Assembly (NCBI GenBank): GCA_002205965.3
Contig: NADL03000594.1
Span: 1,612,001-1,676,000 of the forward strand
DNA from: Kappaphycus alvarezii
Taxonomy: Eukaryota; Rhodophyta; Florideophyceae; Gigartinales; Solieriaceae
Direction of reading: 5' to 3'
DNA length: 64,000 nucleotides
Below are positions 10,741-22,057 of this stretch, piece by piece (position 1 is the stretch's first letter; each line of letters starts with the position of its first letter). The position numbers and the translations under genes were made by a program. Under the pieces are notes generated by a model that searched no databases, was not told where the DNA came from, and saw only the letters and a program-made list of their open reading frames with translations.

Positions 10741-12365
10741 TCACCCCCACAAATGCTCTGCGTCTCCACTAAAGTGGCATTGCTCTGCAGCAGCCTTTGT
10801 GACCTGTCTCGCCAGGTGCTTTATGTCAACAGCTATTCGTTGGTACGAAGCGCACTCACGTAAATGTCGAAGCGCTTCCGTGCCTTTCTCCATCTCATTA
10901 CCATCCTGCGGAACTAGATAATTAGGAAGTACATTTGCCCTTGTGCGCATCGTTTCCTCCTTGAAACTCTGAGCTGCAGCTCTCCACGCCATTACAAACT
11001 CTTCCCTCTCCTCTGACTCTGTCGGGTTGAAATGATTTACACATGCCAAGAACACCTCCCCATCAGGTTGACCTACCAGCTTCGAGTACAAAGATCCGTA
11101 CACTCGTGAGAGGCCTTGATAGATATCGGAGGAGAACCCAAAGGGAAAGATTTCAAAAACCCTCGATTTAGGTCGCAGGAACATGAAGTTTGCATTTCCG
11201 TCTCCGTGTGTCGCGACCACTACGCTACTCTCTTGCATCACGGACACCTGTTCATGGAAGGAGGAGTTTTCAAAGAAGACTACCTCCGGTTCAATTAGGA
11301 TTCTCTTATCCACTTTCCGTATCTCCTGACCAAGAGAGGTAATTGCAAGCCGTAGCTTATCGCAGCCCTCTATGAATCGCTTGCCATATTGATTCAGAAT
11401 CAGAACCTTTGATGTGCATGTCCGTGGCATTAGTCCATCGGCAGTCACTGGATGACGACTTAGATGGTTATTTTTGAAGAAGATATGATTCGAGTTGATC
11501 GCTTCAGGGGGGATCTCCGAGGTAATCACATTTGTCGATATAATCGAACGGAAGCATGATGCTTCGGATCTTACTCTCCACCCAAAAAGATCTTTCAAAT
11601 CAGTTACTTGTAGAGCCCCGGCCTTTGAGTTTCTTACCAGTCGAAGTAAACTTTTCGGCCAGAGAAAGTCTTTTGTTTCTCCAATTCTTGAGTCAATAAA
11701 CATGAGCGGATTCAGAAAACGCGCGTCTGAATAGTTTTTTGGGTCACATTGTACTCCTTCACTTGTAGTACAAAGAGTTGTGGTAAAGTTGTAATACGCC
11801 CCTGGTCTAGTAAACAAGTCAAGCAAGAATATAGAGGGAGTGATATCAGTTGCAAGCAAACCACGCTCAGCTCTCGGAGCTTTGTTCCCAACAACATCAA
11901 ATTCCCGGAAATCGTCTCTCAAAGTTATCTTGACTCGTCTGCTTGCACTGCAGTGACCTTTCCTTGGTAGCCTTCACTTTCTTCCAGAGCGTAAAGCACT
12001 CTCTTGATTCCGCATCTCGAAACATGCTTCGAATAAGCTTTCATCCAGCTTGGGGCAACAACAGTGCCCTCTCCTGTCCTGCACACCCCTTCCAATCTGC
12101 AGAAGTGGTGATTTGGTCCAAATAATGAATGTGTGATCACAGTCAATGAGCTCTCGAGAACAGCGACTGCCGGCTGCCCCATTGCCTCAGTGGTATTTGC
12201 ACCTAAGTCTCCTCCATCCTGTACCCCCGCGCTAGGATTTCTGGAATTCGCATCCGTTTTTCCAATACTGTCCGCTTGCGCTAACCCCAACACCCTTGCA
12301 AACACAGCTGCAAATGCAGTGAGGACCACTGCACGCAGCAAAAGGCCTTTGCCTGTATTGGCCAT
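10741..12365 (-). CDS. GT61-family glycosyltransferase, one frameshift
   Basis: Probable type II Golgi or ER membrane glycosyltransferase. From the ATG at 12365, residues about 7-24 are a single hydrophobic signal-anchor, followed by a Ser/Asn-rich stem. The frame breaks near 11925-11945; a one-base change there joins VQADE to KITLRDDFREFDVV and the next 390 residues. The catalytic region contains ILIEPEVVFFENSSFHEQVSVM and then THGDGNANFMFLRP, close to the GT61 (EOGT/beta-xylosyltransferase) pattern HGAGLTN...FL.PG, followed by FEIFPFGFSSDIYQGL. Asp and Asn in the HGxG segment differ from the usual Ala-Gly-Leu. Donor and acceptor sugars cannot be told. The single frameshift may be an assembly error or recent inactivation. 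Confidence 0.66.
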
Positions 12366-12849
12366 CACCTAGTACACTCCTTTTGTTTCGCGTGGTTGTT
12401 CCTCTTGCGTCAAAAGCCTCTAATATGTAACCTAGGGGAGTGGGTGGCGGCACTTTCTTTCCCCTGAACTTACTAGAAAACGCAACTCTGTCAGCACGTT
12501 CACAGAGCGAGACAAATAGGGATCATTTTGGGTCCAAGCGTAGACTCATTTTTGCTCTGCGTAGAGAGTTGACTTATTTTGGCCTATCTATAATCTAGAG
12601 TCCGAGTTCCCTGGTTTTCCGATATCATTTATTCGCCCTTTATCTCGTCTTGCCAAACTTTTTACACTTAAATGCAAGCAATATCAGGCATCAGCATGTG
12701 ACTTTATCGAAACATGTTAGCCAGCGCACTCTCCTTTTTGTTTTGAATGCCAAATGCATTAGAATAAGAAGCAAGTAACATTAATGCATTTTTCATGAGC
12801 CTTGGATATTGAAGTTGGCAAAACTTTCTATCACTCTGCAGCATTTAAT
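12366..12849. other. intergenic region
   Basis: About 480 bases between two minus-strand genes. It would hold the GT61 promoter and the 3' end of the DUF726 gene. I see no gene or repeat in it. Confidence 0.5.
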
Positions 12850-15120
12850 TTACAGAGTCACGCTGCTATCCTGAGTTAATGACCGTTCTAGTCCTAGCTT
12901 TTTCCTACGATGACCACCAGCCGAGTACACGACGACGTCCTCATCTAGATCTACACCTTCATCCGCACCAAGGTCCTCAGGAAAATCTGGAAATGGCGGC
13001 GGGTCGACGTGAACCATTTGAACTTTGCTGCTGTCTTCTCCAGATCCCTCAGATACGTTCTCTAATTCCCTCCACGGCCGTACAAGGTCGGGATTACAAA
13101 ATCCAATGTCCGCAAGGATTTCGTTGCATCGTTTTGCATAATCCATATGACTTCCTATTTGCTCGGGCGTCAAACATACGTTCTCAATGTTCATTCTACC
13201 ACTCGCGTCTTGGATGGGTCTTGTACCAGCCACGGACCCCAAATTTGTTCCACGATGATATAGCTCCAGATACCAATCCTTTGGATTGAACACGTTCACA
13301 AGCCGCCCAGAGACAACTTGCCGCACCTCTTGCCATTTCTTTGAATCGGCAGTGCACGGGGCGCCCATGAGACAAACATCGTGAACAATACCTGCAAGAT
13401 TGCGGCGGGCAAGCTCCTGGAGGCAACTAAATATTACAAGTGCACCAGCAGAATACCCGACAAGGACTACTGGCCGATTCCCAAACGATCGCGAAGCGAG
13501 CTCTGCAGCTAGCATGTAACCGCACTCCGACGCTCGTGAAATTGTTTTTGCCCAAATGTTTCCGATAAGGGTTCGAATTGCGCCAAGAATCGACACTGGC
13601 AGTGCAACTGCCCCGACGAGTGCTGGCGCGATCATCATGGCACCGTTCTGCGCTGCTGCAGAAAGAGCCATTTTGCCAAGAAGTCTGCGAAGTGCAACGC
13701 TTAGTTCAATCATCAAAGCTGATTCCCATCGCAGTGCAAACGCCTGGATATCATATGCTGCATACGAGTCGGCTGTCTCTGAAAACTGATCGGCGCACAT
13801 GCCGGGATAAGCTCCTTTAGCGTCAGTATTGAGAAGGCCAGGTACCAGAATGACCATGGACAAAGATCGCACATCACCCGTCACCAACTCCAACGGTTCG
13901 TACTCATTCTCCTCCATGATCCATACTGGCGGGTCCTTCCCCGGAGGGACCAACGCGACCCGATATGAGACATTGACAGGAAGTGAGCCTGGCAATAAGC
14001 GGAACCTCAAGATGTATTCACCTTGTCCATGCACAGTAATTGCACCCGTTATTCTACGCTTCCGTGGGTCTCCCAACTTGTCTAATCCGCCAGCGTCCAT
14101 CGTCTCCTCTGGCAAGAGTGATGTCTCCCGCTGTCCATGCCCCCTGTGCAACACCTTGAACGCCATGCCGCCTGGCACGATCATTGCATGGTCTTGAGAA
14201 ATCAACAACTCCCACACCAACAAGCCACCCAAGACACCCTCACTCTCTTCCTTACCAACACCTATATTAACGTCATAATCTCGCCTCCCACTCGCGACCC
14301 TAATGTCATCATATCGGTCAACCCCCCTCTTGACACATTTCTCAAAACGAAATTCCTGAACATCGCCAGTGCGCGAACTCATGGCGGCGGCACCCACCCC
14401 AGCGCCAGCAGCCCCAAATATCCCACCAACAGCGACTGCACCACCACCTCCCAATGCGGCCAATGGGGCGGATACACTGGCTAATCCTACGGTGCCCAAG
14501 GCAGGTAACAAAGCCGGCGCTATGAGACCACCTGTCATTCCCAAAGCAAGACCACCAACCACGGAAGCGGTGCCAATCTTGAACCATTTTGCATTCTTCC
14601 GCTTTCGAGCCTGTGCAGGGTCCTCTGCTACAGCCTCGACATTGGTTCCATCCTCGCCAACTGCGTTTGCCATCAACGAATGGACAAGATTTGCAAGCTC
14701 ACGCTCCGCTTCATAAACGACGCGTTGTGGGAGACGTAAGACAGTGGCTAGACGCATGAGAGTTTCTCGAGCACGTGAGTCATACACTGTAGATCGGGTG
14801 ACATCTGCAGCAAGGAAGGAGGCAATTAACGGGACGGCAGAATCTGGGGCGAAGGCGGCGGCGGAAAGATAGCCGTGTAGGGCGTGACGGGCGGGAGGGA
14901 AAGGTTTTTTGGAGGTTGAGAGCTCAAGAGACTGCTGAATGAGGGCCGATTGAGCGCCTGATGGAAGAGAGAGAGTGTTGGAGAGGACACGGGCTAGGTA
15001 CGGGCGGAGGAAGGAGGAGGGGGTGGATAGGGTGGCGGCGCATATGGCAAAGAGACCGGCAGCAGGAAGGGATTGATCGGGTCCCGCTGGGGAGGGATGA
15101 CTGGGGTCCGGGGAAGACAT
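12850..15120 (-). CDS. DUF726 / TMCO4-like membrane alpha/beta hydrolase
   Basis: Single exon, 756 residues. After a Ser/Pro-rich start and a helical region, residues about 175-250 are strongly hydrophobic and Gly/Ala-rich (GTASVVGGLALGMTGGLIAP and onward), the membrane-anchored part typical of DUF726. Toward the C-terminus, RPVVLVGYSAGALVIFS carries the GxSxG nucleophile elbow with Ser near residue 556, and later VFNPKDWYLELYHRG and GSHMDY supply candidate acid and histidine positions. The family includes human TMCO4 and yeast Mil1; enzyme activity is presumed, the substrate is unknown. Length suits the family. The C-terminal 70 residues are acidic and low complexity. Confidence 0.85.
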   Translation of the reverse strand: MSSPDPSHPSPAGPDQSLPAAGLFAICAATLSTPSSFLRPYLARVLSNTLSLPSGAQSALIQQSLELSTSKKPFPPARHALHGYLSAAAFAPDSAVPLIASFLAADVTRSTVYDSRARETLMRLATVLRLPQRVVYEAERELANLVHSLMANAVGEDGTNVEAVAEDPAQARKRKNAKWFKIGTASVVGGLALGMTGGLIAPALLPALGTVGLASVSAPLAALGGGGAVAVGGIFGAAGAGVGAAAMSSRTGDVQEFRFEKCVKRGVDRYDDIRVASGRRDYDVNIGVGKEESEGVLGGLLVWELLISQDHAMIVPGGMAFKVLHRGHGQRETSLLPEETMDAGGLDKLGDPRKRRITGAITVHGQGEYILRFRLLPGSLPVNVSYRVALVPPGKDPPVWIMEENEYEPLELVTGDVRSLSMVILVPGLLNTDAKGAYPGMCADQFSETADSYAAYDIQAFALRWESALMIELSVALRRLLGKMALSAAAQNGAMMIAPALVGAVALPVSILGAIRTLIGNIWAKTISRASECGYMLAAELASRSFGNRPVVLVGYSAGALVIFSCLQELARRNLAGIVHDVCLMGAPCTADSKKWQEVRQVVSGRLVNVFNPKDWYLELYHRGTNLGSVAGTRPIQDASGRMNIENVCLTPEQIGSHMDYAKRCNEILADIGFCNPDLVRPWRELENVSEGSGEDSSKVQMVHVDPPPFPDFPEDLGADEGVDLDEDVVVYSAGGHRRKKLGLERSLTQDSSVTL

Positions 15121-15640
15121 GAGGCCATGAGGGGAGGGGAGTCGAGGGGGAGTTGGGTGAGATGCTGGGTCTTATGTTGAGTTGTGAAGCGCAAAACTCG
15201 TCATCATGTCATTTCAGGGACGATGTCATTCCAGAGACGATGTTGCTTTGATGGCCAAAGTTGGGACATGTTGGAAATGGCGATTTGCGCGATACCATTA
15301 AGCGGCACCGTTCGGTACCGGTACAGTATGTAAAACAAACCTTTCCTTAGTACTGTACGCAGCTTGCATTGCTGGCACCCCGCAAATGGAACATGTACTG
15401 TACAGTGTGTACTGTATTTGTGTTGGTGCATGGCTGTACATCTCTTGTGCAGTACTTTACAGTACAAATAAGTACTGGACAGTACGTGTAGTAACGTACT
15501 GTAATTTGGCACTCAAAGTCGAAACAGAGTACTGTATTACAGTACTGTACAGTACAGAGGTTATGCAATGGCACTACTGTACATGTACAGTTATTGCTTT
15601 GTGCGAACCACGTGTAGGGATGTTGCACTTTGTAATCGGT
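15121..15640. repeat. dense cluster of TACTGTACAGTA-type palindromes
   Basis: Upstream of the DUF726 gene the words GTACTGTAC, TGTACAGTA and ACAGTAC occur more than a dozen times between about 15320 and 15592, for example near 15394, 15470, 15539 and 15575. Short ORFs here are by-products of the repeat. Similar clusters flank other genes in the window. Confidence 0.7.
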
Positions 15641-18600
15641 TAACGAGCGGCCTGAGACGCGCTCGTGTTACAAGGGGACAGAATGCTTTCTAAAGAATGT
15701 CGTTCAGCACCAGATGCCCGCTACCTCCTTCCATATTCAGGAGGCCTGCTGTTCTCTGCTTTAATAGTAATTCGTGCACACCGCTCAGCATAGTACTCAC
15801 CGTGCTTCCCTGGGTGCCAGTCACCCCAACGATGCATTTCATTTAACATTCTCGCAATAGTGCCGTTCTTCACCATCTATGTTCCGAATGCTAGTGCGCA
15901 CGAGGTCTGTCCATTCGGGACAATCGCGCTCGTGCTCATTATCAATTCATCCTCTCCATGGCGGCTTCTTACCGCATATCATAGCAACACAACCATCGGT
16001 CGTGCCGCCCTATTGCCCGTGCATCTGCTGCCTGTGATCCTATGATCTACAGTATAGCATATCACATATGCAAACGTGTTGTGCGTGCAACTCTGATAAA
16101 CAATTACGCTCTACAACAACGGTAAAGTACAGGACAGTACTGAACAGTGCGGAAATGACTATTTCTTTCTGTGTTTTTCCTTTTCCCTTCTTTTAATCAC
16201 TCTTCAAATACTTCAAAAATCGGCCTTGAGCCGGCTTTTTAGGGAAATTTAATAGGTACTACTGATCACCCTGCACGATGTTCCGGGCCACAAGCGACCA
16301 CATCTTTCAAATATTAAATCACCCCACACCCCCCTTCAAAAATCTGCAGAGTAAAGTATTTTGAAGAAGAAGTCGAAAGCAAAGTCAAATGGATAGTTTC
16401 AGCACAGTACGAGCGCCTGCAGTGGCGATCAATTCTTTCGGACCCCACGTGTGCAAAGGTTCTACGATGTGTCCAAATCGCGAGGTATTGACAGATATTT
16501 AACTTTGAGATTACCCGAACGCCACACTTGCACATGATCCGACTCGTCCAGGATGTTTTTGCCACACACACAAAACCATGGCATTGTTATGTTTAGGCCC
16601 AGCCTTACGGGCCTCGAATTGGTCTTCACTCAACGTTCTAAAGTCGTGCATTTTGAAACTGTGGGCCAATGTCTTCTGCTTGTGCATGTTCTTCTTCTAC
16701 TACTTCGGACTGACTTACAGACTTACAATGCAGCGTGACTTTTAGAGAACGATAATTTCGTGTTCAAAGTTTTGATTGTGGTAGATCATTTTTAGGGGAA
16801 CGGGATTTGCAGAATTCCCTAGAGAGCTGAGGGATATCTATTTGATTATATTTCTTTGTGTACAAAATTCTCACCTTTGCGATGTGTTCCAGACCCCCCT
16901 TGCAGGCATCTATACATTCTTGGGAAGTAGTGCGGGATATAGAATGTCGGTTGCTATAAGCAATTATGGGTGACAGAGAGAGTATAATGGAGATAGAGAC
17001 TTTGAAATTGATGAAAAAGGGATCGATTCGGTGACGGTAAGAGCAGAATTCTGTCTAGTAGGGGCAGGAGTATGTCCTGAGGGTATAAGTTGCTAGAAAA
17101 ATACTAGAAACGGACAAATTATCAATAAAAAGGGTAGAATATTTGGTGGAGTTAATTTTATACCTAATATGTACTTGAAATTCAACGAAGTCGTCATATT
17201 TGGCGGATAGAGTTGTTATGGTCTGTACTAAGCTTATTTTGTGACGCATTAGCTCGAAGTAGGGGATGCATGTGGAGTACAACTTTTTTAGCAGCCTCAT
17301 AGCTGTATTAATGAGGTGAAAGTGCTGGATCAAGATCATGAAAAAATTAAGGCTACCTTAAACGCAAAGTATTTAAAAAGCCTTGCGCTAACAACAATAT
17401 GACACCTTTTCGCTCAAATAAATAGAAAAATACAACCTCCGGGAGCTCATCCAATTTGAAGTGCTATCTATTATCGCAAAGACAAAATTTGTGACCCAGG
17501 ATCTCCCCCTGAGGGCATGGTTGATGCATTTCACGAGATAATTTACACAAATTTCTCCGTAAATTAACTTAACCCAAAATTGAAGCTAGAATTCTGTTAT
17601 TTAATCCAAGAATGACTCTTACTGAATAATACTCATTAAAAGTTCTATCATTGTACGAATGATCGCTGAGTCTAACCAAGATGTATTTTTTTACCGAAAG
17701 CCTAAGGCACAGTTAAATGCCCATTAACATCTTCTCTCAACTTCTAGATATGCGAAACCAACAATTAAGAACTTTATACATCTCTACTACCACCTGAACT
17801 CTTAAAACTCCCTGCTTACCAAAATTTCTAATTCTAGAAGCTACTTGATGGATTTCTCTACTCCAAGCCCTCAAAAAATGGAAATAACGCTTTCTCAACC
17901 AATAAAAACTACTAGTAGCTCTGCCGTTTTTAAAATAGCATAAATAATGTACTGATGCATGCAGTGCTGAATTATTGACTTTTTTTTGGTCTAATATTTG
18001 GACAGATGAGCCCATTTCTAAAAGCCGGTACTGTAATCACACTTTTGAAGGCGGCTAATTTATATAAATCTCTGTGATACATCTCCTCTAGAATATTCCC
18101 GAGAACTCTTTGGCTAAAATTGTCTACACTTACCTCGCCATCGCATATGTACAGCCACAGCTTATCTAACTAGTATTTATGTAATTATTCGGCCACTAAG
18201 GCCGCAGAATAAACAGAAGTTAGGGTGTTGGATCTGAATTTGACCCTGAACTTTTGCCTCTGGAACTATTTGCTAATTAAACTTTGTCGTTTTCTACGTT
18301 GGTACTCCCTAGTTACATCTTCCACAAGTTTTGATCCAATTCTTCATCTACCCTCTTATTGGCCCTCTGTGATATTTATTCGCCCTAGGCTCTCCAAGCT
18401 ACACCAAATATTTTCAAATTGGAACTTTAAGGTTATCATTGGTGACAACCCATTACCTAAAGGCGAATATCAGTGCTACGTATTCGCAAATACCCAGCAT
18501 TTCGCGGATCATGGCCCGGTCTTAAGAGTACAATATCCAGATACACAATGAATCATTCATGATATACCACCCGAACGTTTTATTTTTACCGGAGAGCTAT

Positions 18601-18850
18601 CCTTCTGTGTTGTAGGGTCTTTAATAAACATTTTACTTGTACTAGGAGTACTTTTGTATGGCTTTGCTTATTTTACATAGTACATATATAAATAATATAT
18701 AATATATAATCATCTTTACTGCATGTATTATAAGAGGCGTACAAGCCTAGCTGACAGTGTAAGCTAAGATAGTTGAAGTTCGTCGCTGCCCAGCTTGGGA
18801 GTAAGCGCTAGGATCGATGTTGCAAAGGTAGACCATATGGTCGACGAGAT
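15641..18850. other. gene-free, AT-rich intergenic region
   Basis: Two frames were inspected: 18225-18551 (+, 108 codons) and 17737-18015 (-, 92 codons). Neither shows a recognisable family or coding-like composition. A C-rich segment near 16305-16350 recurs inverted near 26425-26470. AT runs lie near 18685-18710. I found no supported gene. Confidence 0.45.
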
Positions 18851-19117
18851 TTATTGCCGCAGGTGGTCAAGGGCCGCCGCTGGTGTACAGAACAGTCGTC
18901 GCGATATCAATTTCGCATAGGTCTCAATCACCCCAGAGGTTGACTTACAAGGCGCGGCGAAAGAGTCGAAAGCAAGCGGGACAAAGTGAAAACCGAGGTT
19001 TGGAAAAATAGCGTCTGGGGTCAGGTTAAACGCAGCTCTCACTGAGCGGTCGAAGGTCTTCACCTTGTCTGCGTAGGCCGATTCGGCTGCCTCGCAAGGT
19101 GCTAATGTAGTACACAC
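18851..19117 (-). pseudogene. possible C-terminal fragment of a non-LTR retrotransposon reverse transcriptase
   Basis: The 88-codon frame contains FHFVPLAFDSFAAPCKSTSG, then a helix and ALDHLRQ. This resembles the FVPxxxETFGxxGP...LRQRxSVALQRGNA pattern at the end of many algal and plant LINE-type polyproteins. It is more GC-rich than its surroundings. No catalytic part of the polymerase is present, so at most it is a short relic. Confidence 0.4.
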
Positions 19118-19590
19118 TACGGTAAAAGCTGACAGGATTTCGGCCAGTACATGCGTTAATGTAAGTTATTCCACAGTTTTTATCCTTTTTCCAGGTAAAC
19201 ACATTGAGAATTTAGAGAAAATTTGAAGTTCCGGCCAAACTTTTAAGCTCGGCTCGTAGGGCTTACAGTACACTTCCACCAGCAACCTTGCTGCGTGGTA
19301 CACGTGTCACACTTTTTGGGCTATGATACTTCGGCACTGTCGTTCGATGACGGCGATACCGTAGTTCCACCAATCCACAGTTGTAACAGTACAGGGTACT
19401 GTTCTACAACTGTACTCACTGTAATGTACAATATTAATATATTCTGTACAATTTGAGATGAGAAAATTGTAAGAATGAATGAATCCTCACACTTTGGCAT
19501 TGTCGACATCGGTCTCAGCTCTTCACCGCCCCCCACACCCCGGTAGTCCCGTCTCGTCGGCATTCGCCACTTCGCCACTTTCCCTCACCG

Positions 19591-19596
19591 TATAAA
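19591..19596 (+). promoter_or_regulatory. TATA box of the DHQ-SDH gene
   Basis: TATAAA about 85 bases before the ATG at 19681, following a pyrimidine-rich stretch. A TGTAC cluster (19380-19450) lies further upstream. Confidence 0.5.
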
Positions 19597-19680
19597 GTGC
19601 ACCGGGCTGCTCTCGCTACGAACCTAACAAGCCGTAAGCGACGCTACCCCCCGGCGAAACCTCCCACATCCGCTCTCAGT

Positions 19681-21399
19681 ATGCCACGATCCGGCACTTT
19701 TCGCCCTGCTTTCGCAACACATCTTTCCCCTCTTCATCTCCATCGCCAAAGCCTCACTCTCCATCCCTCTCTCACACCGCTCACCACTCGCCCTCATTCC
19801 CTCCCCTCAACTCCGCGACCCTCCGTACCAGCCATGACGCTTCCAGTCACCACCCGCAATGCCTCCCGTCCCGCAACCACTCCTTCTTCAACACTCCTGT
19901 GCGTCAGTCTCACCGCATCCAACCTCTCCGCCCTTCAGTCCCAGCTCTCCAGCGCCGCCGCTGCTGGAGCTCAGATTGCGGAGCTTCGGCTCGACTTGCT
20001 GGAGGATGGAACCGATTGGAAATCTCTGCTCGCCCAATCTGCTTTACCGCTCATTGTGACAAACAGGGCACACTGGGAAGGCGGCAATTCCACCCTCGAC
20101 GAACCGCAGCGTCTTTCCATGCTCATCGACGCTGTCGAGGCGGTTGTTTCGCATGTCGATGTCGAACTGAAAGCAGCTGATGAATTTTGGAGTCTCCTTG
20201 ACAAGCGGCGCGTGAAACTATCGACCACAAAGCTCATCCTTTCGCATCACAATTTTCACCGTCCGCTTTCGGGGGAGGAAATTCGTGCTACAATGTCTTC
20301 GATGAAGTCGAAGGGGGCCGATGTGGCGAAGATTGCGATGATGGCGAATTCAGCGCTTGATAATTGTACGGTGTTTAGAGAGTTGCAACAAGCTGATATG
20401 CCGACCATTGTACTGGCGATGGGCGATTTGGGCAGGCCGTCGCGCATTCTGGCAGGCAAGTTTGGCGCGTATCTTACGTTTGCGAGCGTGGCAGAGGGAA
20501 AGGGTTCTGCTCCTGGGCAGGTGGATGTTAAGAAGATGGTGGATGTGTATCGATTCGCGGAGATTGGGAGGGAGACTAGGTTGTATGGGGTTATTGGGAA
20601 TCCTGTGAGGCAGTCGATGGGGCCGGTGTTACACAATGGAGCTTATGGGGAAAAGGGTTTGAATGCTGCGTATGTTGATTTATTGGTGGAGGGTGAGGTT
20701 GGAAGATTTGTCAAGGAAATGAGTGAGTTGGGATTTTGGGGCTTCAGTGTGACAATTCCATGGAAGATGGATGTGATAGAGGGGATGGATGAAGTGGAGG
20801 AAGCAGTGAGGAAGATTGGGGCGATGAATACAGTTGTAAAAGAGGAGGACGGCAAGTTGAGGGGTGGGAATACAGATTGGAGAGGGGCGTTAGATCCGGT
20901 ATGCGAGAAAACAGGAGGGGGTTTGAGAGGGAAACGAGTGTTAATACTGGGGGCGGGGGGCGCAGGGAAGGCAATGGTGTACGGGGCGGTGGAGAGAGGG
21001 GCTGAGGAGGTGGTGGTTGCCAATCGCACTAAAGACAAGGCGGTTCGATTGGCCGAGGAGATGGGAGAAAACGTTGCGGGGATCGGGATGCAGGAGATTG
21101 TGGCCTACGGGCGGTTTGACGTGGTGATGAATAGTACGTCGGTGGGGATGATTCCGAACGTGGATGAATGCGCGGTGGATGTGGAATTGTTGAGGGAGGG
21201 AATGGTGGTGTTTGATGCTGTGTATAATCCGCTGGAAACACGGCTCATGCGTGAGGCGAGAGAAAGAGGTGGCGTTTGTGTGTCGGGGTTGGATATGTTT
21301 GTGGGCCAGGCGGCATTGCAGTTTGCGGCTTGGTTTCCGGACGTTGACGTTCCTGTGGAGGTCATGCGGGAGGTTGTGTTGAGACAGTTAGAGAGATAG
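19681..21399 (+). CDS. DHQ-SDH: bifunctional 3-dehydroquinate dehydratase / shikimate dehydrogenase
   Basis: Fused enzyme for steps three and four of the shikimate pathway (dehydroquinate to dehydroshikimate to shikimate), plastidial in plants. Single exon, 572 residues. Residues 1 to about 60 are rich in Ser, Thr, Pro, Arg and His with no acidic residue, fitting a plastid transit peptide; an ATG at 19834 could give a shorter form. The type I dehydratase spans about 70-295: AELRLDLLED, H190 (SHHNF) and Schiff-base K217 (DVAKIA). The dehydrogenase follows: K362 (SVTIPWK), D399 (GGNTDW), the NADP loop ILGAGGAGKA, NRTKDKA and GLDMFVGQAALQF. The shikimate-carboxylate motif usually SKSP reads S312-M-G-P, losing the second serine. 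Codons change from C-rich to G-rich along the gene. Confidence 0.93.
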   Translation: MPRSGTFRPAFATHLSPLHLHRQSLTLHPSLTPLTTRPHSLPSTPRPSVPAMTLPVTTRNASRPATTPSSTLLCVSLTASNLSALQSQLSSAAAAGAQIAELRLDLLEDGTDWKSLLAQSALPLIVTNRAHWEGGNSTLDEPQRLSMLIDAVEAVVSHVDVELKAADEFWSLLDKRRVKLSTTKLILSHHNFHRPLSGEEIRATMSSMKSKGADVAKIAMMANSALDNCTVFRELQQADMPTIVLAMGDLGRPSRILAGKFGAYLTFASVAEGKGSAPGQVDVKKMVDVYRFAEIGRETRLYGVIGNPVRQSMGPVLHNGAYGEKGLNAAYVDLLVEGEVGRFVKEMSELGFWGFSVTIPWKMDVIEGMDEVEEAVRKIGAMNTVVKEEDGKLRGGNTDWRGALDPVCEKTGGGLRGKRVLILGAGGAGKAMVYGAVERGAEEVVVANRTKDKAVRLAEEMGENVAGIGMQEIVAYGRFDVVMNSTSVGMIPNVDECAVDVELLREGMVVFDAVYNPLETRLMREARERGGVCVSGLDMFVGQAALQFAAWFPDVDVPVEVMREVVLRQLER

Positions 21400-21442
21400 T
21401 TGAATGGGATGAGGGAGAGATTCATCCCATTCAACTATCTCT
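21392..21442 (+). terminator. 21-bp hairpin across the DHQ-SDH stop codon
   Basis: AGAGATAGTTGAATGGGATGA (21392-21412) is the exact inverse of 21422-21442, with a 9-base purine loop. The TAG stop (21397-21399) lies inside the left arm. It may act in 3'-end formation or RNA stability; that role is inferred from position only. Confidence 0.6.
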
Positions 21443-22057
21443 TTCATAGAATATTTTCCATACGGTAAATGAACTGAACTGCACGGGACTGTACCTGAAA
21501 TGGCGTCGAATTTACAGTACGGGACAGTACGGTACATGTACATACGGTATTATGCCACACAGAATTGAAATCTACAGTATGTACAGTACAGTATATTGTA
21601 CAGTATAGTTGCCACCGTCGGTCCACGGTGGAGACTGATGGCATACTGCACAGTACTGTGCATGAAGAATGAAGACACCAGCCTCCAGCGCAAACTCCAG
21701 GACAACCATATTGCAAAATAAAATAATTAGCCCAATTGAATTGCCCATTCTGAAAATTGCGGGAAAAAGTACTTTTTAAACTAATCGTAAACGCTGCGTA
21801 GATACTAAATGCATTAAAACTTCTTTCCTATAATGCTTCAAGCTTATTCAGCTTTGCCGATCAACAAAAAAAGGTATTTAGCTGCTTGAAATTAATATCA
21901 ATATTTCCATTAAATTTAAAAGGCCCTTGCGTAATTATACCAAAGCCACAGCCGCCGTTCCTCCAACTGCCATTTGTCCAGCGCGATTGCCTAAGCAAAA
22001 TATGCCGTAACAAATCGTACAAGTCAGCCCCCGGCTTATTCCTACGCCAATTTGTAA
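21443..22057. other. intergenic region with TGTAC cluster
   Basis: The first 230 bases carry several TGTACAGTA-type words (21490-21660). The remainder is AT-rich without a gene. It should contain the alanyl-tRNA synthetase promoter. Confidence 0.5.

Noticed and set aside
10049-10921. 290-codon plus-strand ORF
   Set aside because: It overlaps the RRM gene in another frame and then runs antisense into the GT61 gene; no protein family resemblance.
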